NCBI GenBank assembly: GCA_029257385.1
Contig: JARIBS010000091.1
Coordinates: 1-64,000 of the forward strand
Reading direction: 5' to 3'
Source: Thiorhodococcus sp.
GTDB taxonomy: Bacteria > Pseudomonadota > Gammaproteobacteria > Chromatiales > Chromatiaceae
Length of the DNA stretch: 64,000 bases
In this document: piece after piece, positions 25,355 through 34,383 of the stretch
How positions within the stretch are numbered: the stretch's first letter is position 1
Layout of the letters: every line of letters starts with the position of its first letter
Notes under the pieces: generated by a model
Seen by the model: the letters and a program-made list of their open reading frames with translations, nothing else
What the model was told of the DNA's origin: nothing
Database searches by the model: none
Program-made: the position numbers and the translations under genes

Positions 25355-27573
25355 GAGCACCGGCGTCTCCGCGCGCAGGTCTCGATCGCGCGCTGTCGCC
25401 GGTGTCCTTGCGCCGGCTGCTGGTGGATGCGCGCCGCACCAACCATCGTCTGACGATACTCCTGAGCGGCGATACGACCTGGACCCGAGACGCCGCACGC
25501 CACATGCTCGCCGCGCTCCCCGAGCTGTCGCCGATCTGGCTCGGCGGTGACGAGTCGGCACCGGCCATGCTCGCGCTACGGGCCGCGGCCCAACTGCTCG
25601 GACGCGATCTGGATCTGCTCGTCTACGACGCCCACGGCGGTTTCGATCCAGACGCTTTTGGTGCTGCAGCCGGCGCGATCAAGGGTGGCGGCCTCCTGAT
25701 ACTTGTGACACCGCCCCTGGCCGACTGGCCCGCTCTGCCCGATCCCCAAACCGAGCGTATCGCCGTCTGGCCACATGCACCCGAGTCCTTGAGCGGACAT
25801 TTTCTCGCACGCCTGGTCCGGGTGCTCGAACAAGATCGGAACATACTCAGGATCGAGCAGCACTCAGACGACTGCGCCGATCGCTTAGACCTCGCGGACC
25901 AGCCTCCCGAAACTCGGCAGAACCCAACCGATCTCTCCACGCCCGATCAGCGTCGCGCCGTCGACCTCATCCTCAAGACGGCGCATGGGCGTGCGCGTCG
26001 ACCGCTGGTCCTCAGCGCCCATCGTGGGCGCGGCAAAAGCGCGGCCTTGGGACTCGCCGCCGGGCGGCTCTTGCTCGAAGGCCAACGGCGGATTCTAGTC
26101 ACCGCACCTGCCCGCGTGTCGGTCGATGCACTCTATCGACACGCCGAGCGTGTCTTGACGGAGTCCAGACGCGCGGGCATCGAGACGGACCGGACGCTCA
26201 GCGATCTGCAATTCTGGTCTCCGGCCGAGCTGGTCGATGCGCGCCCGCCCGCCGATCTACTGCTGGTCGACGAGGCTGCGGGCATCCCGGCGCCGCTCCT
26301 GGAATCCATGCTCGCGGACTACGGGCGCATCGTCTTCGCGACGACGGTCCATGGCTATGAAGGCACCGGGCGGGGCTTTGACATCCGCTTCCGGGCCACG
26401 CTCGATCGCACCACCCCGGACTGGCGCGCACTGACCCTGGAGCAGCCGATCCGTTGGGCGTCAGACGATCCGCTGGAGTCGCTGACCTTCCGCGCCCTGC
26501 TGCTCGATGCCGCACCCGCGCCAGACAGCGCCAGCACCGCCGCCGAGCCAGCGCGATGCACGTGCGAGCGCATCCAACAGTCGGCGCTGGCGCACGACGA
26601 GGCGACCCTCAGCGAGCTGTTCGGCCTGCTCGTGCAGGCTCACTATCAGACCCGGCCCATGGATCTGCGCATCCTGCTCGACGGGGCCAATGTGCGCATT
26701 CTGGCACTGCGCCACCAGGGGCATATCGTCGCGACCCTGTTGGCCGCCGAGGAAGGCGGAATGAACGACAGCGCATTGCGCGAGGCCATCTATCGCGGAC
26801 AGCGGCGACCGCGTGGGCACCTCCTGCCGCAGACCCTCTCGGCACATGCCGGGCTTTTACAGGCACCCGCCTATCGCTATCTGCGGGTCATTCGGATCGC
26901 CGTCCATCCAACCGCTCGGGGACGCGGTCTCGGACGCATGCTGCTCGCGGCGCTCGTTGAAGATGCCTATGCGGGCGGATTCGACCTGGTCGGTGCGAGC
27001 TTCGGCGCGACGCCAGAGCTGCTGGCGTTCTGGGGCGCCTGCGGCCATGTCCCGGTCCAGATCGGTGCCAGCCGCAACGCCGCGAGCGGGGAGCATGCGG
27101 TGGTCGTGCTCGCAGCGACCAGTCCCGCCGGGGAGCGTTTTCTGGACGCCGCGCGACGTCGACTCCGGTCACGCCTGGTGACGCTCCTGGCCGGACCGCT
27201 GCGCGCGCTTGATCCGGCGCTTGCGGTTGCGCTCATCGCGCGGCTGCCGGACGCTAACGACATCGATGACGGTGAGGATCTGCACGAACTCAACGCCTTC
27301 ACCGAAGGCCATCGCGGACTGGAGACCACTCTGCCACTCCTGGCCGAGCTGTGCCGCCGCTACCTCGGCGCGCGACTGCGCTCGGGCGTCATCCCGACAC
27401 ATGACGCCGCGCTCCTGGTCGCTGCAGGGCATCAATTTCGCTCCACCAGCGAGCTGGCGCGCCTGTTCGGATGCGGCGGCCGCAACGAGATTCTGCACTG
27501 GCTCCGGGCAGCGGCGCGCGGCCTGCCGCCGACGACCGAAACCCACACTTGCGCTTGCCATGATGCGTTGTAG
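25351..27573 (+). CDS. tmcA: tRNA(Met) cytidine acetyltransferase TmcA
   Basis: Helicase-like P-loop LVLSAHRGRGKSAALGLAAGRLL, LLLVDEAAGIPAPLL, GNAT motif IRIAVHPTARGRGLGRMLL. Apparent TTG start overlaps the pcm stop (TTGA). Confidence 0.92.
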   Translation: MRAPASPRAGLDRALSPVSLRRLLVDARRTNHRLTILLSGDTTWTRDAARHMLAALPELSPIWLGGDESAPAMLALRAAAQLLGRDLDLLVYDAHGGFDPDAFGAAAGAIKGGGLLILVTPPLADWPALPDPQTERIAVWPHAPESLSGHFLARLVRVLEQDRNILRIEQHSDDCADRLDLADQPPETRQNPTDLSTPDQRRAVDLILKTAHGRARRPLVLSAHRGRGKSAALGLAAGRLLLEGQRRILVTAPARVSVDALYRHAERVLTESRRAGIETDRTLSDLQFWSPAELVDARPPADLLLVDEAAGIPAPLLESMLADYGRIVFATTVHGYEGTGRGFDIRFRATLDRTTPDWRALTLEQPIRWASDDPLESLTFRALLLDAAPAPDSASTAAEPARCTCERIQQSALAHDEATLSELFGLLVQAHYQTRPMDLRILLDGANVRILALRHQGHIVATLLAAEEGGMNDSALREAIYRGQRRPRGHLLPQTLSAHAGLLQAPAYRYLRVIRIAVHPTARGRGLGRMLLAALVEDAYAGGFDLVGASFGATPELLAFWGACGHVPVQIGASRNAASGEHAVVVLAATSPAGERFLDAARRRLRSRLVTLLAGPLRALDPALAVALIARLPDANDIDDGEDLHELNAFTEGHRGLETTLPLLAELCRRYLGARLRSGVIPTHDAALLVAAGHQFRSTSELARLFGCGGRNEILHWLRAAARGLPPTTETHTCACHDAL

Positions 27574-27586
27574 TCTGTTCGCATCG

Positions 27587-27617
27587 ACTGACCACTGACC
27601 ACTGACCACTGACCACT
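27587..27617. repeat. Heptanucleotide tandem repeat (ACTGACC)x4.43
   Basis: ACTGACC ACTGACC ACTGACC ACTGACC ACT. Confidence 0.97.
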
Positions 27618-27648
27618 CCGGAATTCACCCAACGAGAACGCAACGCAC

Positions 27649-28338
27649 ATGACGATCGATCAGGATTCCAGCCCCAGCGATGCCTTGCTGACCCCAATCG
27701 AGGCCCGCGTCGTCGGTTGTCTCATGGAGAAGCAGCGCACTACGCCGGACCAGTATCCACTCACGCTCAACGGTCTGGTCAGCGCCTGCAATCAGAAGAG
27801 CGCACGCCAGCCGGTGATGAACCTGACCCCAGGCGAGGTCGGGCATACCCTTAACCAACTACGCGACAAAGGGCTAGTGCATGCGAGCTTCAGCGGTCGT
27901 ACCGAGCGCTACGACCACAAACTCGTCGGGACCTTCTTTCTCAGCCGCGAGGAGCAGGCAGTTTTGTGCGTTCTTATGCTACGCGGGGCGCAGACGCCGG
28001 GGGAGCTGCGCACCAATGGCGCGCGTCTGGCAGAGTTTCGTGATCTCGACGCCGTCGCCAGCACGCTCCAAGGTCTGATCGAGCGCAACCCTGCACTGGC
28101 AGTCGAGCTGCCGCGCCCACCCGGCAGGCGCGAGCAACGCTTCGCCCACCTGCTCTGCGGTAAACCGGCCCCAGAAGTGCTCGAAGCCCTTGCTGCTGCG
28201 CCGGTTGGACGCTCGCGCGAGACGCCCCCGCCCCAGAACGATCGCATCGTGGTGCTGGAGACCGAGGTCGCCGCGCTGCGCGCCGAGCTGGAGCAACTCT
28301 GGACACTGACAGGACTGGCGGATCAGCGCCGGGACTGA
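27649..28338 (+). CDS. YceH/DUF480 family protein
   Basis: LTPIEARVVGCLMEKQRTTPDQYPLTLNGLVSACNQKSARQPVMNL. Confidence 0.95.
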   Translation: MTIDQDSSPSDALLTPIEARVVGCLMEKQRTTPDQYPLTLNGLVSACNQKSARQPVMNLTPGEVGHTLNQLRDKGLVHASFSGRTERYDHKLVGTFFLSREEQAVLCVLMLRGAQTPGELRTNGARLAEFRDLDAVASTLQGLIERNPALAVELPRPPGRREQRFAHLLCGKPAPEVLEALAAAPVGRSRETPPPQNDRIVVLETEVAALRAELEQLWTLTGLADQRRD

Positions 28339-28531
28339 GGCAGCGATTTATGACTACTGTTGCGCGCGGACTTGTTAGCCACGAAACTGCATGAGAATAA
28401 TTTTTGGTTAGACAATCCTATTATTGCCGCCTTTACTGGAAGCGCCATGTCATGTCACAGCTCTCAATCGCTCGCGCTGCGATTTCAACGGTGCCTTGCG
28501 CATCGTCAAGCATTTCGGCTCGCCCCCGCCC

Positions 28532-31012
28532 ATGATTCCAGAGCGCTATAGCAAGAACGCGCCTGATGGCGTCTCGGACGATGACGCCTTCACGATTGCC
28601 TTGGCCGGCATCGACGATGCCGGACGCATCACCTTCGTCAACCACACATTGCTGCGACTCTGGGGATTTGCCGACGACCGGCAATTGGGGGGTATGCCGA
28701 TCGCGCAACTGTGGGAGGACACCGACGCGCTGACAGCGATCATGCCCTCGCTGGCGCGCATGCCGCAATGGAGCGGAACGCTGACCGCGCGCTTGGCCGA
28801 TGGCCGGCTCAAGCGCCTCATGGTGTTCGCCGAACCCATGCTGCACGGGAGTGAGACGATGACCGGCTACACGCTGGCCTGCATCGACACCCGCAGCCTG
28901 AGTCTCCAGCAGCATGCCTCCTACAGAATCTTGGCCATGGCGGACGTCGCAGTGATCGCGGTCACCGACGTAGGCACCATCATCGAGGCGAACCGTCGCA
29001 CTGGCGAAATCTTTGGTTATCGCATGCAAGAGATCATCGGCCGATCGATCCACGATCTCGTGCCGTCGGAATTTCGCAAGCAGCATGTCGATCAGTTGCG
29101 GGGATTCTTGGAAGGCTCGGAGACTGAGCGCCGCATGGGAATACGCAGCGATGTCGCTGGAGTGCGCAAGGACGGCTCAAGGTTCCCTGCAGAGGTCTCG
29201 ATCTCGCGCTTCAAGAGTGGCGAAGAGTGGATCCTGGTCGCGACACTGCGTGACATCACCGACCGCAAGATGGTCGAGAACGAACTGCTCTGGCGCGCCT
29301 CACACGATTCACTCACCGGGCTGCCCAACCGCACCATGATCCACGAGCGGCTTACTCGCGCACTGCAGCGCTCCACGATTCAAGGGCACAGCGTCGCCCT
29401 GCTGTTCGTCGATCTCGACGGATTCAAGCTCGTCAACGATAGCTATGGACATGCCACGGGCGACGAACTGCTCAAGGACGTCGCCAAGCGTCTGCTCGAA
29501 CAGGTGCGCCCCGGCGATACCGTCGGGCGCCTCGGCGGCGACGAGTTTGTGATCCTGTGCGATCAGGTCGACTCGCCCTCAGACATCACCGTCTTGGCCG
29601 AGCGCATCATCGGCATGCTGCGCGCACCTTTTGAGCTTCAGAGCCATCGGCTGCTGATGGCCGCGAGTATCGGATTGGCCATGGGCAATGGCATTACGCA
29701 CAGCGCCGATGATCTACTGCGCGATGCCGATGCGGCAATGTACAACGCCAAGGAACAAGGACGCGACGGCTGGCGATTCTTCTACAATGAAATCAATACC
29801 CAAGTCCTTCAGCGCCACGACATCGCCAAGGGATTGCGTCTAGCGCTCACACGCGAAGAGTTTCAGGCGTTTTTTCAGCCGATCCTCGATACGCAGAACC
29901 GGCAGATCCGCGGTGCCGAGCTGTTGCTGCGCTGGCATCCTCCTACGGGCGAAATCGCCCCGGCAGACTTCATCCCGATTGCCGAGATGACGGGCTCCAT
30001 CATTGCGATTGGCAGGTGGGTGTTCCGTCAGGCCTGTCTGGCTCAAGCAGCCTGGATGGCCCGGCACGGCGATCAGGCACCCTATGTGAGCGTCAATATT
30101 TCGGCGCGTCAGCTCAATGACGAGACACTGGTGGATAGCTGCAAGGCGGATCTGGCCGATACCGGTGCCGATCCGGCCCGTGTCCTGCTGGAACTGACCG
30201 AAACCTCGCTGATGAGCGATGTGGCCGTGAGTCTGCGCATTTTGAATCAATTAGCCGAGCTGGGATTGCGCGTCGCCGTGGATGATTTCGGAACCGGCTA
30301 TTCTTCGCTCTCGCAGTTGCTGCGCATCCCGGTACGCACACTCAAGATCGATCGCGAGTTCATCAGCGGTATCGACTCAAGCCACGACAGCAAGGCGATC
30401 GTCTCAGCCGTCAGCAGTATGGCCCGCGCCATGAAGCTCGAGGTGGTCGCCGAAGGTGTCGAGAACGAGTGCCAGCTCGCCTATCTGCGCGATATCGGCT
30501 GCGATTGCGTACAGGGCTTTCTGTTACACCGTCCGATGCCTGCCGAGGACTTCTTGCAGTTGCTCGATAAGCAGGCCACGAATCCGCCTTCCGAGATGCA
30601 GGGCCGACTCTACACCATCCTCTATGTAAGCCTCGCCACTCATCCCATGAATCAGGACGAACTGAGCCAGTTGCTCAAGCACTCACGCACCTACAACCGC
30701 GAGTGGGGCATCACCGGCTTTCTGCTCTATCTCAACGGCTCGTTCATGCAGATGCTGGAAGGCCAACAACCGCAGATTCAGAGCCTGGTCGAACGCATCG
30801 AGCGAGACCCTCGCCATCACAGTATCCGCACCGTCTACCAAGGCCAGATCAGCACGCGCGTCTTTGCCGACTGGAGCATGGGCTTTCGTGATATGGAGCA
30901 CATCGATCAGGGTTACGATTTCCAGGCGTGGCAGGGGCGGACCCTGAATTTCCTCGATATGTCCGAGGACGCCCGCATCTGCTACAGCCTCATCGCGGCC
31001 TTCGCCAGATAG
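28532..31012 (+). CDS. PAS-PAS-GGDEF-EAL-BLUF multidomain c-di-GMP/blue-light protein
   Basis: Two PAS-like regions; GGDEF with RPGDTVGRLGGDEF (RxxD I-site present); EAL domain with GAELLLRW, VNISARQL, ELTETSLM, DDFGTGYSSLSQL; C-terminal RLYTILYVSLAT...SRTYNREWGITGFLLYLNGSFMQMLEG...DWSMGF = BLUF. Confidence 0.92.
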   Translation: MIPERYSKNAPDGVSDDDAFTIALAGIDDAGRITFVNHTLLRLWGFADDRQLGGMPIAQLWEDTDALTAIMPSLARMPQWSGTLTARLADGRLKRLMVFAEPMLHGSETMTGYTLACIDTRSLSLQQHASYRILAMADVAVIAVTDVGTIIEANRRTGEIFGYRMQEIIGRSIHDLVPSEFRKQHVDQLRGFLEGSETERRMGIRSDVAGVRKDGSRFPAEVSISRFKSGEEWILVATLRDITDRKMVENELLWRASHDSLTGLPNRTMIHERLTRALQRSTIQGHSVALLFVDLDGFKLVNDSYGHATGDELLKDVAKRLLEQVRPGDTVGRLGGDEFVILCDQVDSPSDITVLAERIIGMLRAPFELQSHRLLMAASIGLAMGNGITHSADDLLRDADAAMYNAKEQGRDGWRFFYNEINTQVLQRHDIAKGLRLALTREEFQAFFQPILDTQNRQIRGAELLLRWHPPTGEIAPADFIPIAEMTGSIIAIGRWVFRQACLAQAAWMARHGDQAPYVSVNISARQLNDETLVDSCKADLADTGADPARVLLELTETSLMSDVAVSLRILNQLAELGLRVAVDDFGTGYSSLSQLLRIPVRTLKIDREFISGIDSSHDSKAIVSAVSSMARAMKLEVVAEGVENECQLAYLRDIGCDCVQGFLLHRPMPAEDFLQLLDKQATNPPSEMQGRLYTILYVSLATHPMNQDELSQLLKHSRTYNREWGITGFLLYLNGSFMQMLEGQQPQIQSLVERIERDPRHHSIRTVYQGQISTRVFADWSMGFRDMEHIDQGYDFQAWQGRTLNFLDMSEDARICYSLIAAFAR

Positions 31013-31085
31013 CCGCGACACCCATCGGCGCCGGCGTAGCGCCCGATTTTATGTTACAGGTCACGCATGACGGCAACGCTTGGGC

Positions 31086-31958
31086 TTAGTGCGCCAAACC
31101 GGGGTTTCTCAGGGCCTCGACTGCGAGTACCTGAGACTGCGCCTGCTCAATCAGGTCGAGCAGCATCACGGGTGCGATGTCGAGACTGGCCAATGCGTCT
31201 GGCTCTATCGGCGGGGCGTCGCGCAGATCGCGTGAATCGAGCTCGGCGAGATGCGCGAGTGAATTGGCTACGTGGACCAGCGCGACCGGTATGCGCAAGG
31301 CTTGCGGGGCCTGTGCCGGCGCGTGATGGTAGCGCAAGCACACGCACAGGCTCTCGGGCAGCCCCCAGTGCTCGGCCAGGGCGCCGCCCAGCTCAGCATG
31401 ATCGAACCCCAGCTCCGCGCGCTCGGCGTCCTGCGGGGAGCAGAAACCCGGATCGCTCAAGCTGCGCAGAAAGGCAGTGTGCGAGGCGTCCGGCGCTTGT
31501 GTAAACAGGATCAGCAGACCGAGATCATGCAGCAGACCGCCGAGAAAGACGGTTGCGGCATACTCTGGCGCGCGTTGCTCGGCGAGCAGTCGCGCCAGGG
31601 TCGCGCAATAGGCGCAATGACGCCAGAATAGTTCCAGCGGCAGCAGGGTTTGGGTTGGCAGGCGCTCGCAGGCTTGAGTTACCGCGCCGGCAATCAGGAG
31701 TCGGCGCAGTGGGTCGCGGCCCAGCAACATGAGGGCCCGCTCAACCGAATCGACGCTGCGGGCTGGGGCAAATGCCGCGCTGTTGGCCAGGCGTAGCACA
31801 ATGGCGACCAGAGCCGGATCCTGCCCCAGGAGTTTGGCGATCTTAGCTTGGGCGCTATTGGGATCGTCTAGCAGGCGCAGCACCTCGCCGACCACGCGCG
31901 GCATCGCCAGCAAGCGGTCGGCCTGCTTGATCAGCGTTGCGAGAGTTGGCGATGTCAC
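31086..31958 (-). CDS. HDOD domain protein
   Basis: RLLAMPRVVGEVLRLLDDPNSAQAKIAKLLGQDPALVAIVLRLANSAAF; FLGGLLHDLGLLIL. Confidence 0.9.
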   Translation of the reverse strand: MTSPTLATLIKQADRLLAMPRVVGEVLRLLDDPNSAQAKIAKLLGQDPALVAIVLRLANSAAFAPARSVDSVERALMLLGRDPLRRLLIAGAVTQACERLPTQTLLPLELFWRHCAYCATLARLLAEQRAPEYAATVFLGGLLHDLGLLILFTQAPDASHTAFLRSLSDPGFCSPQDAERAELGFDHAELGGALAEHWGLPESLCVCLRYHHAPAQAPQALRIPVALVHVANSLAHLAELDSRDLRDAPPIEPDALASLDIAPVMLLDLIEQAQSQVLAVEALRNPGLAH

Positions 31959-32028
31959 GCCTTAATGCTCCTTGTCGCGGTACCGATAAACCCTGATCGA
32001 AATAGCAATGCCGCACCGTGCGTGTCCA

Positions 32029-33240
32029 TCATGCGCTAAACATGGATTTTAGCGATTTGAGTGCTTCAGCGCTGTCGGCCAGCATGGCAATCGGTTCACC
32101 TGGCGCGGGCGGGTCGATGCCGAGCGTTGCGAAAGCCGCCACCTCTGCGGCATCCGGATGAGGGCCGCCCTCATCGTGCAGGAGCGCCCAGCGCGCGACC
32201 ATCGCGATACTCGCATAGTCGGGCGCTGCGGCGCGATACGCCCAGTCGTTCTGATGCTCGGCGACCGCGACCAGATCATCGCCGAGCCCCCAATAGTTGA
32301 TGACCAAGACTCCGGTAATATCGGAGAGTTTCGCCACCAGCATCTTGATCGACTCCGGAGTTGGGTGCGTATCGCGCATCTCGATAAACTCAATGATGGG
32401 AACCGCGCCGATGTCAGCAATCAATCCAGCCAGGAGCGCACGCTCGCGATCTAGCACTTTGAGACGATCGGCGATGATGTAGCTGTAGGCCGAACGGAGC
32501 ACCGCGTGCGCCCAGACTGTCTCCATGGCCTCGCGTGTCACTGCATGATTGGCCTTGAACGTCTGGCGTAGCGCCAGATTGACCGCCAGCATGCGCGTGT
32601 TGCGAAAGCCCAACCTGACCACTGCGTCGCGAATCGACTTGATCTCCTTGGCGGCGCGAAACAGCGGGCTGTTGGTGGCATGCAGCAAGGCCCCGGCGAT
32701 GGTGCCATCGGCCTGAATGATCTCGGTCAGTGCCTCGATTCCGGTATCGGGATCGTTGGTCAACTCCTGGATCTTCAGCGCGACCTCGGGTCTGGCCGGC
32801 AGCGTCAGCAGATTGTTGTTGATGAGCTGATAGAGTTCGGAGAGAAAATCCCCTTCGGTCGCGTCGAGTTCGATATCGCTGACCTCAAGGCCGCTCGACA
32901 GTGCATCGGCGAGCGCGGCGGTGTCAATCCGCAGCAGGGTGCAAGGCGTCTCGGTGACGCAGCAATCCTGCGGCCCAGCGCTGTCACCAAACAGATCGAC
33001 AGGCTCGCTCAGCCCCCGAAAGGACTGTAAGCGCTCACCCACACCATGCGACAGACGCACAGCATGGCCGTCGACGAGAAACAACCGATCGGTGCGCGAG
33101 TCGGAGACATTAAAGCGCTTCTTGGTGGCGATATCTTCAAGCCGACAATGGCTGGCGAGTTCAGTGCGTGCGGCGTCGGTTAGATCGCGCGTCAGTTCCA
33201 GTTCGGCCAGTAACGCCAATTCCTCAGAGATGTGCTGCAT
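32029..33240 (-). CDS. HDOD domain protein with N-terminal cyclic-nucleotide-binding-like region
   Basis: N-terminus resembles a CRP/cNMP fold (DRLFLVDGHAVRLSHGVGERLQSFRGLSEPVDLFGD); LPARPEVALKIQELTNDPDTGIEALTEIIQADGTIAGALLHATNSPLF = HDOD. Confidence 0.85.
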   Translation of the reverse strand: MQHISEELALLAELELTRDLTDAARTELASHCRLEDIATKKRFNVSDSRTDRLFLVDGHAVRLSHGVGERLQSFRGLSEPVDLFGDSAGPQDCCVTETPCTLLRIDTAALADALSSGLEVSDIELDATEGDFLSELYQLINNNLLTLPARPEVALKIQELTNDPDTGIEALTEIIQADGTIAGALLHATNSPLFRAAKEIKSIRDAVVRLGFRNTRMLAVNLALRQTFKANHAVTREAMETVWAHAVLRSAYSYIIADRLKVLDRERALLAGLIADIGAVPIIEFIEMRDTHPTPESIKMLVAKLSDITGVLVINYWGLGDDLVAVAEHQNDWAYRAAAPDYASIAMVARWALLHDEGGPHPDAAEVAAFATLGIDPPAPGEPIAMLADSAEALKSLKSMFSA

Positions 33241-33558
33241 CGTTTGCTTCCGTGACAGGTTTGAGCTATCGGCAATGCGGGCGAGCGCGCCACCGTGATC
33301 GTCGCAGGCCGTTCAAAACGCAATAGGCATCTAGTCTAGCAGCATCGATGGGCACGTCGGCTGGCATCGCGCCGCGCGCTGTCAAGTCTGTGAGCGAACC
33401 GACATCTTGGCCTCAGCAATCGGATTTTAGCGTCTCCCCCGCCCGCTGCGGAGTGGACAGACAGTCACTCGGAGGCGCGCTCGCACCCGAGCAGGCACCG
33501 AGGAGCGCGTTGGTTCAAAGAGGCAGACGGCAACCCCACAGTCCGAAGAGACGGTCCC

Positions 33559-33867
33559 TCAGAACCCGGCACTGTCCACAAACCGGACCGCCACGCCTTC
33601 AACGGTGTGACGCACGACCGCCGCTTTAACCATAGGGGGGCATTCGCCACCTACGAATCCGCACACACGCACCTGAACCATCGTACCGATCGCTGGACGG
33701 TCGGGTTCTTCGAGCAACAGCATCACCCCGCCATGGCTGAGATCTTCGGTACGGGCGAGGCACATCGGAACGCCCGATCGGTACAACTCGACCTCAACCT
33801 CTAAGGGTAACCTTGGATGGAGCCGTCTATCGGATACTGTATTCGTGCCCATAGTCGTGTCGCTCAC
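33559..33867 (-). CDS. PilZ domain protein (candidate c-di-GMP receptor)
   Basis: DRRLHPRLPLEVEVELYRSG...RTEDLSHGGVMLLLEEPD. Confidence 0.85.
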   Translation of the reverse strand: MSDTTMGTNTVSDRRLHPRLPLEVEVELYRSGVPMCLARTEDLSHGGVMLLLEEPDRPAIGTMVQVRVCGFVGGECPPMVKAAVVRHTVEGVAVRFVDSAGF

Positions 33868-33883
33868 TCAAGCGTCGAGTGAA

Positions 33884-34204
33884 TCATCCATCCAGCGTGG
33901 GACGACTGAAGTCTCCCAGTGCCCAGAACGCAATGCCGCGCAGAAACCCCGCTTCGATCGCATGAGCCAGCGCGCTCGGCCGACCCTTGCGATCACGTTC
34001 GATGACCCACTGATCCGGAAGATCATCGAGCAGATGGCCGTCGAGCAACCCGCACAGTCTCACCTCACCAGTCTCGCGATGACGGAACGCTGGCAGAAAA
34101 CCCGCCGTCAGTCCGGACAGGGTCAAGCGCCTGGAGGCGTCTTCATGCGTGTTGGAGAGCGCTGCGGTTCCACGCGCATCATTGATATCCCGATTGCCTT
34201 GCAT
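33884..34204 (-). CDS. Hypothetical protein
   Basis: ORF with plausible ATG 34204 (MQGNRDIND...LSGLTAGFLPAFRHRETGEVRLCGLLDGHLLDDLPDQWVIERDRKGRPSALAHAIEAGFLRGIAFWALGDF). The track start at 34354 is longer. Confidence 0.55.
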   Translation of the reverse strand: MQGNRDINDARGTAALSNTHEDASRRLTLSGLTAGFLPAFRHRETGEVRLCGLLDGHLLDDLPDQWVIERDRKGRPSALAHAIEAGFLRGIAFWALGDFSRPTLDG

Positions 34205-34383
34205 TGATGCCTCTCCTGGGTGTGTGAATGCACTAACGGCACGGGTTTCAAAAACTTTAGGGCAGAGGGATGCTGGCCGTTCCTGCATCCGATCGCACAG
34301 AGCCAGACGCAAGAGCCGGGTCGGTGCGGAAAAACCCAGCAATGGATCTATCATTGATGCGTCGAATCGTCAGGTTCGTGTCT

